From assembly GCA_021814475.1 (NCBI GenBank), contig JAKAIE010000020.1, positions 1 through 42,687 on the forward strand: a stretch of 42,687 nt of DNA, written 5' to 3'. The DNA is from Nitrospirota bacterium (GTDB taxonomy: Bacteria > Nitrospirota > Thermodesulfovibrionia > Thermodesulfovibrionales > UBA6898). How positions within the stretch are numbered: position 1 is the stretch's first letter; the number at the start of each line of letters is the position of its first letter. A program made the translations under genes and the position numbers. The notes below the pieces were generated by a model. That model searched no databases and had not been told where the DNA came from. It saw nothing but the letters and a program-made list of their open reading frames with translations. Below are positions 32,958 through 42,452 of the stretch, piece after piece.

Positions 32958-33851
32958 ATGAAAATAACAATTGTCAGCGGCCTGCTCGGCTCGGGAAAGA
33001 CAACCTTTATCACGCGGATCGCGTCCGGAGCCATCCAGAAAACCGTTGTACTCGTCAACGATTTCGGTAAGGCCGGTATCGACGGAGAGATATTGTCAGG
33101 CTCGGGCATCGAGTCTGTGGAACTGCCCAGCGGCTGCATCTGCTGCACCCTCAGATCCGATCTGATCTCCACCATAAGAAGGATTATCGGCGAGTATTCT
33201 CCTGACCATCTGATCATCGAGCCGAGTGGAATCGCCTCTCCTTCCGGCGTCATCGATGCAATGGCCGAGATAGGCCTCCTGCAGTATACTGTCGTCAGCA
33301 TCGTGGATGCGACAGAATTCGTCGAACTCCATGAGGCCGAAATGTATGGAGACTTCTTCAGACAGCAGGTGGCCCTGGCGGATCTGATCCTCATCAACAA
33401 GGTTGATCTTGCAGGAGAGGATCTCGTACAGAAAACGGCTGATCTGGTCGCCCTTCTGAACCCATATGCAATAACCTACCGGACAGTGAAGGCCGCTGTC
33501 GAAGAGCCCCTTCCCGAAAACACAGGGGAGAGGAGGAACCCGCTGAAATGGGACACAAGGCTGCACTTCGATACCCTTTCGCTGAGGCTGCAGGGTCCGG
33601 TAGACTCACGGTCAGTACGGGATTTCTTTGAGGATCTTTCCGGCGGCGGGTACGGGACTGTTGTTAGGGCAAAGGCACTGATCCAGACGTATGACGGACC
33701 GCAACGGTGCGACCTCTCTTCCCGGTCCCTTTCATACGAGACTCTGCATCTGCCCGTGGATTACACCAGGATCGTCATTATCGGCGAACGGCTCGACCGC
33801 AACCGCATACTCGCGGCTGCGGCCGTCCGCTGGGAATCACAGCAGATCTGA
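32958..33851 (+). CDS. COG0523 (CobW/G3E) metallochaperone GTPase
   Basis: A 297-residue G3E-family GTPase. Walker A GLLGSGKTT at residues 8-16, the metal-binding GCICC motif (Cys60, Cys62, Cys63), switch/Walker B region HLIIEPSGIA near 85-95, and the guanine-specificity NKVD near 150. A C-terminal CobW_C-type domain follows. These proteins deliver metals (Zn, Co, Fe or Mn) to client enzymes. The ATG at 32958 is chosen because GGAAGGAAGGG precedes it. It is divergent from the PerR-like gene with about 115 bp between them, so it may be regulated by it. The metal is not evident. Confidence 0.88.
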   Translation: MKITIVSGLLGSGKTTFITRIASGAIQKTVVLVNDFGKAGIDGEILSGSGIESVELPSGCICCTLRSDLISTIRRIIGEYSPDHLIIEPSGIASPSGVIDAMAEIGLLQYTVVSIVDATEFVELHEAEMYGDFFRQQVALADLILINKVDLAGEDLVQKTADLVALLNPYAITYRTVKAAVEEPLPENTGERRNPLKWDTRLHFDTLSLRLQGPVDSRSVRDFFEDLSGGGYGTVVRAKALIQTYDGPQRCDLSSRSLSYETLHLPVDYTRIVIIGERLDRNRILAAAAVRWESQQI

Positions 33852-33878
33852 ATCCGTCGGAAGACTACGCGGATTCAG
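33848..33878. terminator. Intrinsic terminator overlapping both convergent stop codons
   Basis: CTGAATCCG (33848-33856) and CGGATTCAG (33870-33878) form a perfect 9-bp stem, followed on the forward strand by CCTGTTTTT. The hairpin includes the stop codon of the COG0523 gene and the last codons plus stop of clpX on the other strand, so coding and termination share the same bases. Confidence 0.7.
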
Positions 33879-35106
33879 CCTGTTTTTCGTAGATAAGGAT
33901 CGGCTTTTCCTTTTTTGTCACCGTATCTTCAGTGATAAGGCATTCCTTGATACCCTTCTGGGAAGGGATCTCATACATGACGTCGAGCATGATCTCTTCG
34001 AGGATCGCCCGAAGGCCTCTTGCGCCGGATTTGCGCTGCACGGATTTCTTGGCGATCGCAGAGAGGGCGCCGTCCGTGAACTTCAGCCTTACGTTGTCGA
34101 ACGACAGAAGCTTCTGATACTGTTTCACCAGTGCATTCCTGGGTTCAACCAGTATCCTGACGAGCTGCGCCTCGTCCAGTTCCTCTAGCGAGGCAAAGAC
34201 AGGAAGCCTTCCCACAAACTCGGGGATCAGCCCGTATTTGATCAGGTCCGCCGGCTCCGTCATGCTCAGTACGTCGCCGATCTTCTTTTCGGTCTTGCTG
34301 ACGACATTCGTTCCGAAGCCCACAGCCTTTTTGCCTGAGCGCTGCTCGATGATTTCGTCGAGACCGATGAACGCTCCGCCGCAAATAAAGAGGATGTTAG
34401 TGGTGTCCACCTGGATGAAGTCCTGCTGGGGGTGCTTCCTGCCGCCCTGCGGCGGAATATTTGCAATCGTCCCTTCGACGATCTTCAGGAGCGCCTGCTG
34501 CACGCCCTCACCTGAGACGTCCCGGGTGATCGACGGGTTATCCGCCTTCCTGCTGATCTTGTCGATCTCGTCGATGTACACAATGCCCCTCTGCGCCTTC
34601 TCGACGTCATAGTCGGACGACTGCAGGAGCTTCAATATAATGTTTTCGACATCCTCCCCCACATAGCCGGCCTCGGTCAGGGTCGTGGCATCCGCGATCG
34701 TAAAGGGGACGTCCAGGATCCTCGCCAGTGTCTGCGCGAGGAGGGTTTTGCCGGTCCCGGTCGGCCCGATAAGAAGGATATTGCTTTTCTGCAGCTCCAC
34801 CTCGGATTCGGACGGGTTATAAATCCTCTTGTAATGATTATGCACCGCAACCGAGAGTATCCTTTTGGCCCGTTCCTGCCCGATCACAAAGTCGTCCAGG
34901 ACATTATGGATCTCCTTCGGTGTCGGCAGCTTCGGCAGGACATCCTTGCCGGAATCTACATACAGCTCGTCGGCTATGATCTCGTTGCAGAGTTCAATGC
35001 ATTCATTGCAAATATAGACGGTTGGTCCTGCTATGAGCTTCTTGACCTCTTCCTGCCCTTTTCCGCAGAAGGAGCATTTCAGTATCTCTTCATCTTTTTT
35101 TGCCAT
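33865..35106 (-). CDS. clpX: ATP-dependent Clp protease ATP-binding subunit ClpX
   Basis: The AAA+ unfoldase of the ClpXP protease. 413 residues: an N-terminal zinc-binding domain (C11, C14, C33, C36), Walker A GPTGTGKT at 114-121, Walker [10 protein letters not shown] near 180, and the sensor/C-terminal small domain. The ClpP-docking tripeptide, usually IGF or LGF, reads VGF (KKAVGFG). The ATG at 35106 has GGAGG 5 nt upstream. It is the last gene of the tig-clpP-clpX operon, 93 bp after clpP. Confidence 0.96.
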   Translation of the reverse strand: MAKKDEEILKCSFCGKGQEEVKKLIAGPTVYICNECIELCNEIIADELYVDSGKDVLPKLPTPKEIHNVLDDFVIGQERAKRILSVAVHNHYKRIYNPSESEVELQKSNILLIGPTGTGKTLLAQTLARILDVPFTIADATTLTEAGYVGEDVENIILKLLQSSDYDVEKAQRGIVYIDEIDKISRKADNPSITRDVSGEGVQQALLKIVEGTIANIPPQGGRKHPQQDFIQVDTTNILFICGGAFIGLDEIIEQRSGKKAVGFGTNVVSKTEKKIGDVLSMTEPADLIKYGLIPEFVGRLPVFASLEELDEAQLVRILVEPRNALVKQYQKLLSFDNVRLKFTDGALSAIAKKSVQRKSGARGLRAILEEIMLDVMYEIPSQKGIKECLITEDTVTKKEKPILIYEKQAESA

Positions 35107-35199
35107 TGTATCCTCCATCACCCACCAGCGAAGCCCGGGATCGATGCTCCCCGGTCCGGAAAAAACCGGACCCGAACACGCCGGATGCGTGCACTGTTC

Positions 35200-35793
35200 C
35201 TACGCGGTCTTCTTGACCGTGCGGATCACCTCGTCCACAACACCATATTCCTTCGCTTCATCCCCCGACATGAAAAAATCACGGTCTGTATCAGAATGGA
35301 CCTTCTCGAACGGCTGGCCGGTATGCTTCGCAAGTATCCCGTTCAGCATATCCTTCAGCCTCAGGATCTCTTTGGCGTGGATCTCTATATCCGTTGCCTG
35401 GCCCTGGAACCCGCCCATCGGCTGGTGCAGCATGATCCGCGCGTGCGGAAGAGCATATCTTTTGCCTTTCGTGCCTGCGGTCAGGAGCAGCGCACCCATG
35501 CTCGCCGCCTGGCCGATGCAATAGGTGCATATATCGGGCTTTACGTACTGCATCGTATCATAAATAGCGAGGCCGGAGGAGACCACGCCGCCGGGCGAAT
35601 TAATATAAAGATGGATGTCCTTGTCAGGGTCCTCCGTCTGGAGAAACAGAATCTGGGCGATGATAGTGTTGGCGACATAATCGTCGATTGCGCTTCCGAG
35701 GAAGATGATCCTGTCTTTCAGCAGCCGCGAATATATATCGTAGGCCCGCTCGGTCCTGCCAGTCTGTTCTATCACGATAGGAATCACGCTCAT
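35200..35793 (-). CDS. clpP: ATP-dependent Clp protease proteolytic subunit ClpP
   Basis: A 197-residue serine protease that forms the tetradecameric chamber. The catalytic triad is Ser98 (GQAASMGA), His123 (MLHQPMGG) and Asp172 (DTDRDFF). The N-terminus starts with the short propeptide form [17 protein letters not shown] lies 7 nt before the ATG. It is translated 2 bp after the tig stop. Confidence 0.97.
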   Translation of the reverse strand: MSVIPIVIEQTGRTERAYDIYSRLLKDRIIFLGSAIDDYVANTIIAQILFLQTEDPDKDIHLYINSPGGVVSSGLAIYDTMQYVKPDICTYCIGQAASMGALLLTAGTKGKRYALPHARIMLHQPMGGFQGQATDIEIHAKEILRLKDMLNGILAKHTGQPFEKVHSDTDRDFFMSGDEAKEYGVVDEVIRTVKKTA

Positions 35794-35795
35794 TG

Positions 35796-37094
35796 CTACG
35801 CTCCTTTGCCGATCTCGGCCTTTGCCAGCACGGCGCCAAGCACCTTTTCTTCCCGCAGGGACCTGCTGAGGTTTTCAAGAGAACCGTCGCGGGTCATAAA
35901 GAGATTGATCACCGCATCCGGCGTGGTCTGGAAGTGGCGCGCAAGCAGGGCGATCCGCTTTTTGATCTCATCTTCCGCAACGGTGATGTTCTCCTTCTCC
36001 GCAATCATCTCCAGCAGGAGGGAGGACTTCACATTATGCACCGCCTTCGGCCTTAGCTCTGCGGCAAGCCTGTCATGGTCCGCGGCGGGCGCCATCGCCC
36101 CGGCCTCGGCCTTTGCAGGGTCCGCCGGGGCATTCCTGTGGCTCTCGTTCAGGACAAGTGTTTCGAGTTCACGTTCAAGGAGCGTCTCAGGGACATCAAA
36201 GTCATGCCCGGCGACAAGCTGCTCAAGAAGCTGCGCCTTCTGTTTTGTCTCCGCGTCATCTCTCTTGTTCCGGAGAAGACCTTCCTTCACCTTTTCGCGT
36301 AACGCCTCAAGACTGTCATGGCCAAAGTCCTTCGCCAGTTCATCGTCAACCAGGGGGAGCTTCTTTTCCTTGACCTCCTTGATCGTGATCTTCAGCCGGT
36401 CGCCTTTTTCTTCTTCATCCTTTATCTCTCCGCCTTCAACCTCAGGGAGGATTATCTCGACGGTAGCGCCCTTCTTTTTGCCAAGCAGGGCCTCTGAGAT
36501 CCCACGCGGCACATGGTGTGTGCCAAGATTCATCACCTGGTCCTTTGCCGAGGTGATCACCTTTTCTCCCGAAGGATCGAGCTTCAGATAATCAAGGACA
36601 AGCAGGTCCTCGCCCTTGACCTCCCTGTCCACCACCTCATACATCGCCCGGCCTTCCTGCAGGCCGGTGATCGTCTCTTCTATCTCGGCATCGGTCACCT
36701 CGACCGGGATATCGTCAACCTTCAGACCGGTATAGACAAGGTTGCTCACCTGAGGCCTCACCTCGACCGTCAACGCAATGACCAGAGGCTCGCCACGTCT
36801 GATTTCAAGCGATTCCTCGATCTTCGGAAGGTCGACAGGGACCAGGTTCGACTCCTTCATCGTCTTCGAATAGTAATCGGGGACGAGCTTGTCCAGGATG
36901 TCGGACCGGATGTCCGGACCGAATTTTTTCTCTATCAGGCTCACCGGCGCCTTCCCCTGTCTGAAGCCCGGGATCCTGGCCTTCTGCCGGATATTGGTCA
37001 GGGCGTTATCGTATTCCTTTTCTATAATATTGGCGGGAATCTCGATCGTGACCCGCTTTTTTGTGCTGCTCAAATCCTCAACTCCTGTTGCCAA
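35796..37094 (-). CDS. tig: Trigger factor (ribosome-associated chaperone)
   Basis: Binds nascent chains at the ribosome exit tunnel and has peptidyl-prolyl isomerase activity. The 432 residues contain the ribosome-docking signature GFRQGKAP (G-F-R-x-G-K-x-P) near 45, an FKBP-type PPIase domain (about 155-245) and a C-terminal helical domain. Start: TTG at 37094-37092 with AGGAGG 5 nt upstream; it gives [15 protein letters not shown]. First gene of tig-clpP-clpX. TTGACT near 37140 may be part of its promoter, close to the murJ stop. Confidence 0.95.
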   Translation of the reverse strand: MATGVEDLSSTKKRVTIEIPANIIEKEYDNALTNIRQKARIPGFRQGKAPVSLIEKKFGPDIRSDILDKLVPDYYSKTMKESNLVPVDLPKIEESLEIRRGEPLVIALTVEVRPQVSNLVYTGLKVDDIPVEVTDAEIEETITGLQEGRAMYEVVDREVKGEDLLVLDYLKLDPSGEKVITSAKDQVMNLGTHHVPRGISEALLGKKKGATVEIILPEVEGGEIKDEEEKGDRLKITIKEVKEKKLPLVDDELAKDFGHDSLEALREKVKEGLLRNKRDDAETKQKAQLLEQLVAGHDFDVPETLLERELETLVLNESHRNAPADPAKAEAGAMAPAADHDRLAAELRPKAVHNVKSSLLLEMIAEKENITVAEDEIKKRIALLARHFQTTPDAVINLFMTRDGSLENLSRSLREEKVLGAVLAKAEIGKGA

Positions 37095-37149
37095 AGTCGC
37101 CTCCTTGATCGTTTCTCTACTCTAAAATATAGCCTCTGCATTAGTCAAT

Positions 37150-38733
37150 TTAAGCCCTTTTCCCCTGTTCACCTCTGAAACGTTTCTTCACCACCCCGCT
37201 GAGATAGCCGAGTTCCTCGCTGCCGAGCAGGCGGCTTACAAAAAGATACAGCGCAGCGCAGACCGATACGGTGGCGATCAGATAGAGTGCCTTTATCCCG
37301 CTCTGCCCGCTCGTGTGCCAGAGTTCTCCTCGCAGCAGTGTCCAGCCGGCCAGACCCATGGCCGCTGAGGCCGCCACCGATCTGAGGAGCCCGCGCATGA
37401 TCCTTCTCGCGTCGGCCCTCCCGAGCTTCCTCCTGAGGAAATATCCGAGAAGGACGAAGTTGATCCCCGAGGCCAGGGAGTTGGCCAGTGCAAGGCCGGA
37501 GTGTCTCATCGGCCCCATGAGGGTGAGACTGAGCAGGAGATTCGATCCCATCCCGATCATGGCGATCCTGACTGGCGTCTTCGTATCCTGCAGAGAATAG
37601 AAGGTGGCGGTGATAACCCTCACCCCGACCATCGACCAGATGCCCAGGGAATAAAAGAGAAGGGCATCGGCCGTCCCAATGGTGGCACTGTAGTCGAAAA
37701 CACCCCGCTGGAAGAGGAGGTTCACGATCGGCAGCCTCAGGGTGATAAGGCCTGCCATGCAGGGCACGGTAATGAAAAAAAGCAGCCTGATCGCGAATGA
37801 GAAGTCCTCTCTGAGCCTGTCGAAGTCGCCTCTGACCGCGTGTTCGGAGAGCATCGGCAGGACTGCCGTACCCATCGCTACCCCGAATATGCCGACAGGG
37901 AACTGGATCAGCCGCATCGAATTGTAGAGATAGGTGATGCTCCCCGACGGGAGGTACGACGCGAGAATCCCTCCCACAAGGATATTGATCTGACTGACAG
38001 CGAGTGCGGCGGTGGCCGGGATCAACAGGACCAGCATCTTTTTCAGGCCGGGATGTCTGAAGGCGGTGCTGAACCCCAGTGAATAGCCCTGCCGGTAGAA
38101 AGAGGGGAGCTGGAACGCGAACTGGACGAATCCGCCTGCCAGGACGCCGAGGGCCGCGGCAAGGATCGGCCGGCTGGCAGTCGACTCGAACAGGACGATG
38201 CTGAGGATCAGTGTCACATTGAACATTGCAGGCGCCAGGGCAGGGATGAAAAAGACCTTCTTTGTGTTCAGGGAACCCATCAGCAGCGCAGAAAGGCTGA
38301 CGAAGAGCAGAAAAGGGAACATGACCCTCGTAAGCAGGACGGTCAGCGAAAATTTCTCGGGGGAGCCGAGAAACCCAGGGGCGCTTATCGTCACTATCGC
38401 AGGAGAGATGAAGATGCCGGCAAGACAGATCACGCCGACCACCATGAGCAGAAACGTGAAGGTGATCCTGACAAGCCTTGCGGCCTCCGCATCCCCCTGT
38501 TTCCGCCTGAACTCTGTAAGGACAGGGATAAAGGCAGAGGACATGGATCCTTCGGCAAGCAGTTCCCTCAGGAAGTTCGGGATCTTGAAGGCCGCAAAAT
38601 ATGCGTCCGAGACGCCTGTGGCCCCGAAATAAAAGGCGAAGATCATATCCCTGGTAAACCCGAGGATCCTGCTGATAAAGGTTGCGGCAGACATCACGCC
38701 AGCCGCCTTCGCTATCCTGCCCTTCTGGTCCAT
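37150..38733 (-). CDS. murJ: Lipid II flippase MurJ (MviN)
   Basis: A 527-residue polytopic protein of the MOP exporter superfamily that flips lipid II for peptidoglycan synthesis. It has about 14 membrane helices and the family start GVMSAATFISRILGFTRDM, followed by the conserved SDAYFAAFKIPNFLRELLAEGSM-type region with the key Arg/Glu residues. A perfect TATAAT lies 9 nt before the ATG; no ribosome site is present. It is divergent from the TPR gene at 38841, and tig follows 55 bp downstream. Confidence 0.95.
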   Translation of the reverse strand: MDQKGRIAKAAGVMSAATFISRILGFTRDMIFAFYFGATGVSDAYFAAFKIPNFLRELLAEGSMSSAFIPVLTEFRRKQGDAEAARLVRITFTFLLMVVGVICLAGIFISPAIVTISAPGFLGSPEKFSLTVLLTRVMFPFLLFVSLSALLMGSLNTKKVFFIPALAPAMFNVTLILSIVLFESTASRPILAAALGVLAGGFVQFAFQLPSFYRQGYSLGFSTAFRHPGLKKMLVLLIPATAALAVSQINILVGGILASYLPSGSITYLYNSMRLIQFPVGIFGVAMGTAVLPMLSEHAVRGDFDRLREDFSFAIRLLFFITVPCMAGLITLRLPIVNLLFQRGVFDYSATIGTADALLFYSLGIWSMVGVRVITATFYSLQDTKTPVRIAMIGMGSNLLLSLTLMGPMRHSGLALANSLASGINFVLLGYFLRRKLGRADARRIMRGLLRSVAASAAMGLAGWTLLRGELWHTSGQSGIKALYLIATVSVCAALYLFVSRLLGSEELGYLSGVVKKRFRGEQGKRA

Positions 38734-38742
38734 ATGCCGGTA

Positions 38743-38748
38743 ATTATA
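38743..38748 (-). promoter_or_regulatory. -10 box of murJ, close to start codon
   Basis: TATAAT on the reverse strand, 9 nt before the murJ ATG. No convincing -35 hexamer lies 16-18 nt upstream. The predicted mRNA would have a leader of only 2-3 nt. Confidence 0.4.
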
Positions 38749-38801
38749 TCAAAAGGCTGTTTTTTTCAGGGGTTATTCCTCCGGAGGAACGATTTGCGCT
38801 G

Positions 38802-38831
38802 TTGACAACGAATTTCCAAACCGCATATAAT
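38802..38831 (+). promoter_or_regulatory. Consensus promoter of the TPR gene, apparently leaderless
   Basis: TTGACA (38802-38807), an 18-nt spacer and TATAAT (38826-38831): both hexamers match the sigma70 consensus perfectly. The ATG lies 9 nt further with no Shine-Dalgarno sequence, leaving a leader of about 2-3 nt. Confidence 0.65.
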
Positions 38832-38840
38832 TCATTGCAT

Positions 38841-39551
38841 ATGGGCCATAATCTGCAGGAACTCTACGACCTGGGCAACAAACTCTATGCAGAGGGGAAA
38901 CTGACCGAAGCCGAACCGATCCTTCGGGAGGTGATCACCCTGAATCCAAGGTATGCGGACGTCCACAACAAGCTCGGCATCATCTATAACCTCAAGGGAG
39001 AGATGAAACGCGCAGCCGAACACTTCGAAAAGGCCCTCGGGCTCAATCCCAGCTATACCGAAGTCTCCCTGAACCTGGCGGTAACCTACAACGACATGGG
39101 TGAATTCAAGAAGGCCCAGGAGGTCTTCTCGATGGCGGCCCAGATCGCGCATCCCGATCCGAATGCCCTCGACCCCTTTATCGCCGGGAAGCTCGCCAAT
39201 GAACACCTCAGGGTCGGCAACATATACCTTGAATTCAACATGAACGACGAGGCGATCGAGGAGTTCAGAAAGGCTGTCAAACTGCATCCGAAGCTGGCCG
39301 ATGTCCATACGAGGCTCGGCATCGCCCTCAGAAACAAGGGGATGGTGGAAGAGGCGATTGTGCATTTCGTGAAGGCAAAGGTGATCAACCCCCACTATGG
39401 ACAGGCCTGGGTGCAGCTCGGTCTGAGTTATTACATGGAAGGTCTCACTGGACTGGCCTTCGAAGAGTGGGAAAAGGCGCTTGAGATGAATCCGGATCTC
39501 AAAGAGGCCGAGTCCTATCTGCGGTTCCTGAAAAAAGAGGATAATTCCTAG
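38841..39551 (+). CDS. Tetratricopeptide-repeat protein
   Basis: A 236-residue cytoplasmic protein made of about six TPR units. Examples are ELYDLGNKLYAEGKLTEAEP, ADVHNKLGIIYNLKGEMKRA, TEVSLNLAVTYNDMGEFKKA, a longer middle unit with GKLANEHLRVGNIYLEF, ADVHTRLGIALRNKGMVEEA and GQAWVQLGLSYYMEGLTGLA. No signal peptide or membrane segment. Such scaffolds bind partner proteins, not identifiable here. The ATG sits right behind a perfect promoter. The ABC ATPase gene begins 3 bp after its stop, so the TPR and two ATPase genes form one operon. Confidence 0.85.
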   Translation: MGHNLQELYDLGNKLYAEGKLTEAEPILREVITLNPRYADVHNKLGIIYNLKGEMKRAAEHFEKALGLNPSYTEVSLNLAVTYNDMGEFKKAQEVFSMAAQIAHPDPNALDPFIAGKLANEHLRVGNIYLEFNMNDEAIEEFRKAVKLHPKLADVHTRLGIALRNKGMVEEAIVHFVKAKVINPHYGQAWVQLGLSYYMEGLTGLAFEEWEKALEMNPDLKEAESYLRFLKKEDNS

Positions 39552-39554
39552 TCA

Positions 39555-40523
39555 GTGTCCCTTCTTGAGGTAAGGGCTCTTTCGGTCGTTTTCCGCACGG
39601 ACGGAAGGTCCACCCCCGCTGTAACGAATCTTGATTTCTCGATCCCCGAATCCGGTATATTCGGCCTCGCAGGCGAGAGTGGCTGTGGCAAGAGCATGAC
39701 CGCCCTGGCGATCATGGGTCTGCTTCCGCAGAATGCAGTTGCCGAAGGAACAATAGCCTACAGGGGCAGGGATCTTCTTACGCTCGACAAGGAGTCAAAG
39801 AGAAAGCTCCGCGGCCGGGAAATTTCGATGATATTCCAGGAGCCGATGACCTCGCTCAACCCGGTCCTGACAACAGGCTACCAGATCGCCGAGGTGCTGA
39901 CCACTCACCTGAACATATCAAGGCGGGAGGCGATGGAGCGCTCGGTAGAACTTCTGAGGGCGGTGAGGATCCCCTCTCCTGAGATAAGGGGCAGGGAATA
40001 CCCTCACCAGATGTCCGGCGGCATGCGGCAGCGCGTGATGATCGCAATGGCGATCGCCTGCAACCCTTCCCTGATCATAGCCGACGAGCCGACGACCGCC
40101 CTCGATGTGACAATCCAGGCACAGATCCTGGAACTCATCCAGACCCTCCGGGAAGAGAGGAAGATGTCGATCCTCCTGATCACCCACGACCTCGGGATCA
40201 TCGCCGAAAACGCCTCTGCAGTCGGCATTATGTACGCCGGCCGTCTGATGGAGCATGCCGAGGCCAGGGAGCTCTTCAGCAATCCGCGGCACCCTTACAC
40301 CATCGGCCTCCTGGAATCCATACCCCAGGGCAGAGGCCTGCGGCTGAACCCGATCCCCGGCACGGTCCCCCGCATGGACGCGCTGCCGCAGGGGTGCGTG
40401 TATTCGGACCGCTGCCGGTATGTCATCCCGGAATGCAGGAGAGAAGAACCCTGCATGCTGCAGGTCGGTCCTGGTCATACCAGCCGGTGCATCCGGGCGG
40501 AGGAGATACGATGGAACTCCTGA
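39555..40523 (+). CDS. Oligopeptide/dipeptide ABC transporter ATP-binding protein (DppD/OppD type)
   Basis: A 322-residue ATPase subunit. Walker [12 protein letters not shown] near residue 37-47, the Q-loop ([11 protein letters not shown]) near 95, the ABC signature MSGGMRQR near 155, Walker [14 protein letters not shown] near 175 and the H-loop His in ITHDLG. The C-terminal oligopeptide_HPY extension with its Cys cluster ([18 protein letters not shown]) is present. GTG start, with no strong ribosome site, 3 bp after the TPR gene. Its stop lies 13 nt inside the next ATPase gene. The permeases and binding protein are not here. Confidence 0.9.
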   Translation: MSLLEVRALSVVFRTDGRSTPAVTNLDFSIPESGIFGLAGESGCGKSMTALAIMGLLPQNAVAEGTIAYRGRDLLTLDKESKRKLRGREISMIFQEPMTSLNPVLTTGYQIAEVLTTHLNISRREAMERSVELLRAVRIPSPEIRGREYPHQMSGGMRQRVMIAMAIACNPSLIIADEPTTALDVTIQAQILELIQTLREERKMSILLITHDLGIIAENASAVGIMYAGRLMEHAEARELFSNPRHPYTIGLLESIPQGRGLRLNPIPGTVPRMDALPQGCVYSDRCRYVIPECRREEPCMLQVGPGHTSRCIRAEEIRWNS

Positions 40524-41479
40524 AGGTCAGCGCGCTGACAAAGCACTACAGGGTCAAAAGAGGATTCCGGGCCGCGGAAGAGCGGCTGCGGGCTGTCGAC
40601 GGGGTCGACTTTGCTCTCGGCAAGGACCGGGTCCTTGCGATCGTCGGTGAGAGCGGATGCGGAAAATCCACCCTTGCGAGGCTCGTGCTCAGGCTGATAC
40701 CACCGACGTCGGGCTCGGTCCTTTTTAAGGGAAGGAATATCCTCGAACTGCGGGGGGAGGACCTGAAGGCCTTCAGAAAATCTGCCCAGATCATCTTCCA
40801 GGACCCCTTTGCCTCGCTGAATCCACGGAGGACGGTCTATGATACGGTTTCCGAACCTCTCGTGATACACAGGCTCGCGAAAAGGGAAGACCTGCGGGAT
40901 GAGACGGGAAAAATACTTGCACAGGTTGGGCTCGGTCCGGACGTTCTCAACCGGTACCCCCATGAATTCAGCGGCGGCCAGCGGCAGAGGATCTGTATAG
41001 CGAGGGCGCTTGCGGTCTCCCCTGAGTTGATCGTTGCAGACGAGCCTTTGTCCGCCCTTGACGTGTCGATCCAGGCCCAGATTATCAACCTCCTAATGGA
41101 CCTCAGACAGAAGACAGGGATATCGTTCCTCTTCATCAGCCACGACCTGAGGGTTGTCCACTATCTCAGCGATACGGTCGGCGTAATGTATCTCGGCAAG
41201 ATCGTAGAATATGCGTCGACCGCGGAGCTCTTCGAACGTCCGTTCCATCCGTATACGGAAATGCTCCTAGCGTCTGCGCCGAAGATCGAACCCGGCGGGG
41301 CTGCTGGAGAAAAAAGGCAGCCGGTAAAAGGGGAGGCCCCGAGCCCGATCCATATACCGCCTGGATGCCCGTTCCACCCCCGCTGTCCGAAGCGTTTCGA
41401 GCCCTGCGACAAGGTTGTGCCCTCTCTGCGTGAAAATCAGGAAAGGCTGGTATCCTGCCATCTCTGGAACCGGCCTTAA
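40511..41479 (+). CDS. Oligopeptide/dipeptide ABC transporter ATP-binding protein (DppF/OppF type)
   Basis: The partner ATPase, 322 residues. Walker [11 protein letters not shown] near 53, Q-loop IFQDPFASLNPRRTV, signature EFSGGQRQRICIARAL near 160, Walker B LIVADEPLSALDVS, H-loop FISHDLRVV. The HPY-type C-terminus contains CPFHPRCPKRFEPCDK. GGAG lies 5 nt before the ATG, which overlaps the end of the previous gene by 13 nt, so the two subunits are made together and likely form a heterodimer. It converges with the TlpA-like gene. Confidence 0.92.
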   Translation: MELLKVSALTKHYRVKRGFRAAEERLRAVDGVDFALGKDRVLAIVGESGCGKSTLARLVLRLIPPTSGSVLFKGRNILELRGEDLKAFRKSAQIIFQDPFASLNPRRTVYDTVSEPLVIHRLAKREDLRDETGKILAQVGLGPDVLNRYPHEFSGGQRQRICIARALAVSPELIVADEPLSALDVSIQAQIINLLMDLRQKTGISFLFISHDLRVVHYLSDTVGVMYLGKIVEYASTAELFERPFHPYTEMLLASAPKIEPGGAAGEKRQPVKGEAPSPIHIPPGCPFHPRCPKRFEPCDKVVPSLRENQERLVSCHLWNRP

Positions 41480-41506
41480 CAGCCAAAGAGAAGCAGCGTA
41501 CAGGGA

Positions 41507-42043
41507 TTAAAGCAGTTTTTCTATTTTCGAACGGATTTCACGATCTGACCAGTCGTATTCCCCGAAAAATTTTTCGACGATCTTCCCGTTCTTATTGATC
41601 AGAAACGTTGTGGGCAGGGAAAAGACCTTGAATTTTTTCGTAACCGCCTTTTTTTCGTCCATCAGGACGAAGAGGTCAAGCCTTTTATCCCTGAGAAAGG
41701 CCGCGGCCTCGGAAGCCGATCCGTCTACCGAAACGGCAACCACCTCGAAGCCATGAGATTTCAGTGCACTGTCTTTTGCAAGGGCGTTCAGGGAGGGCAT
41801 CTCCGCAATGCAGGAAGGGCACCATGATGCCCAGAAATTCAGGAGGAAAACCTTGCCTTTAAGGGACGCGGACGAAAACTGTTTCCCGCTCAGGTCCTTC
41901 ACCGAAAAATCAGGCGCCGTTGCAAGCTTGTCCAGCTCGAAGGGAGATACAGGCTTGTCAGCAGCAGGCGCAACCCCGGCGGTCACGGCGAGACAGAAAA
42001 TAAGCAGAATCACCTGTGCGCGGAGACGGTGAATGGGTTCCAT
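41507..42043 (-). CDS. TlpA/ResA-like periplasmic thiol-disulfide oxidoreductase
   Basis: A 178-residue exported thioredoxin-fold protein. A signal peptide covers about residues 1-28 (VILLIFCLAVTAGVAPA). The active site is W74-Cys75-P-S-Cys78 in NFWASWCPSC, followed by the family insertion and the cis-Pro loop (FSLPTTFLINKNG). Such proteins keep apocytochrome c CxxCH cysteines reduced before haem attachment, which suits the cytochrome biology here. The final function could be more general. The ATG follows a promoter by 6 nt with no ribosome site. Confidence 0.88.
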   Translation of the reverse strand: MEPIHRLRAQVILLIFCLAVTAGVAPAADKPVSPFELDKLATAPDFSVKDLSGKQFSSASLKGKVFLLNFWASWCPSCIAEMPSLNALAKDSALKSHGFEVVAVSVDGSASEAAAFLRDKRLDLFVLMDEKKAVTKKFKVFSLPTTFLINKNGKIVEKFFGEYDWSDREIRSKIEKLL

Positions 42044-42049
42044 GAGTTT

Positions 42050-42078
42050 ATTGTACAGATATACGCGGAAAGAGGCAA
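42050..42078 (-). promoter_or_regulatory. Promoter of the TlpA-like gene, apparently leaderless
   Basis: On the reverse strand TTGCCT (42078-42073), a 17-nt spacer and TACAAT (42055-42050), with the ATG 6 nt further on. No Shine-Dalgarno sequence is present. Confidence 0.5.
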
Positions 42079-42155
42079 CACCCTGTTTTATGATAGAATT
42101 GAGAGAAAGAGATTACGGCGGTCAATAAAACAGCCTTTCGATTGAGGAGGTACCT

Positions 42156-42452
42156 GTGCCCAAAATACTCGTCAGCAAACTGAAACCAGGCATGAAGCTG
42201 GCGAAGGCGGTCAGAAACGAAAGCGGGATGGTGCTGCTAGGGGAGAATACCGAGCTGAGCGATTCACTGATAGATCGTCTCGAAAGGATGAATATCGAGA
42301 GCGTCAGCATCGTCGCCGATGCCGCCAAGGAGAAATCCCCTGACGAGCTGCTGGCCGAGCTTGATGCCCGGTTCAGGAAGACCGAAAAGGAACCGTATAT
42401 GGCTGAACTGAAGAGGTTGTTTCAGGAACATATCAAAGGGACTGCCGCGTAG
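42156..42452 (+). CDS. Small protein coupled to HDOD gene (DUF3391-like fold)
   Basis: A 98-residue protein beginning MPKILVSKLKPGMKLAKAV, followed by GMVLLGENTELSDSLIDRLERMNIESV. The same beta-rich module is found before HD-GYP and HDOD domains in signalling proteins; here it is encoded separately with a charged helical tail of about 40 residues. GTG start, preceded by GAGGAGG 5 nt upstream. The HDOD gene's ATG comes directly after its TAG. A joint signalling role is inferred. Confidence 0.75.
   Translation: MPKILVSKLKPGMKLAKAVRNESGMVLLGENTELSDSLIDRLERMNIESVSIVADAAKEKSPDELLAELDARFRKTEKEPYMAELKRLFQEHIKGTAA

Noticed and set aside
34834-36591. 585-codon forward frame opposite clpX/clpP/tig
   Set aside because: Crosses three genes of the well-known tig-clpP-clpX operon; Ser/Arg-rich low-complexity translation.
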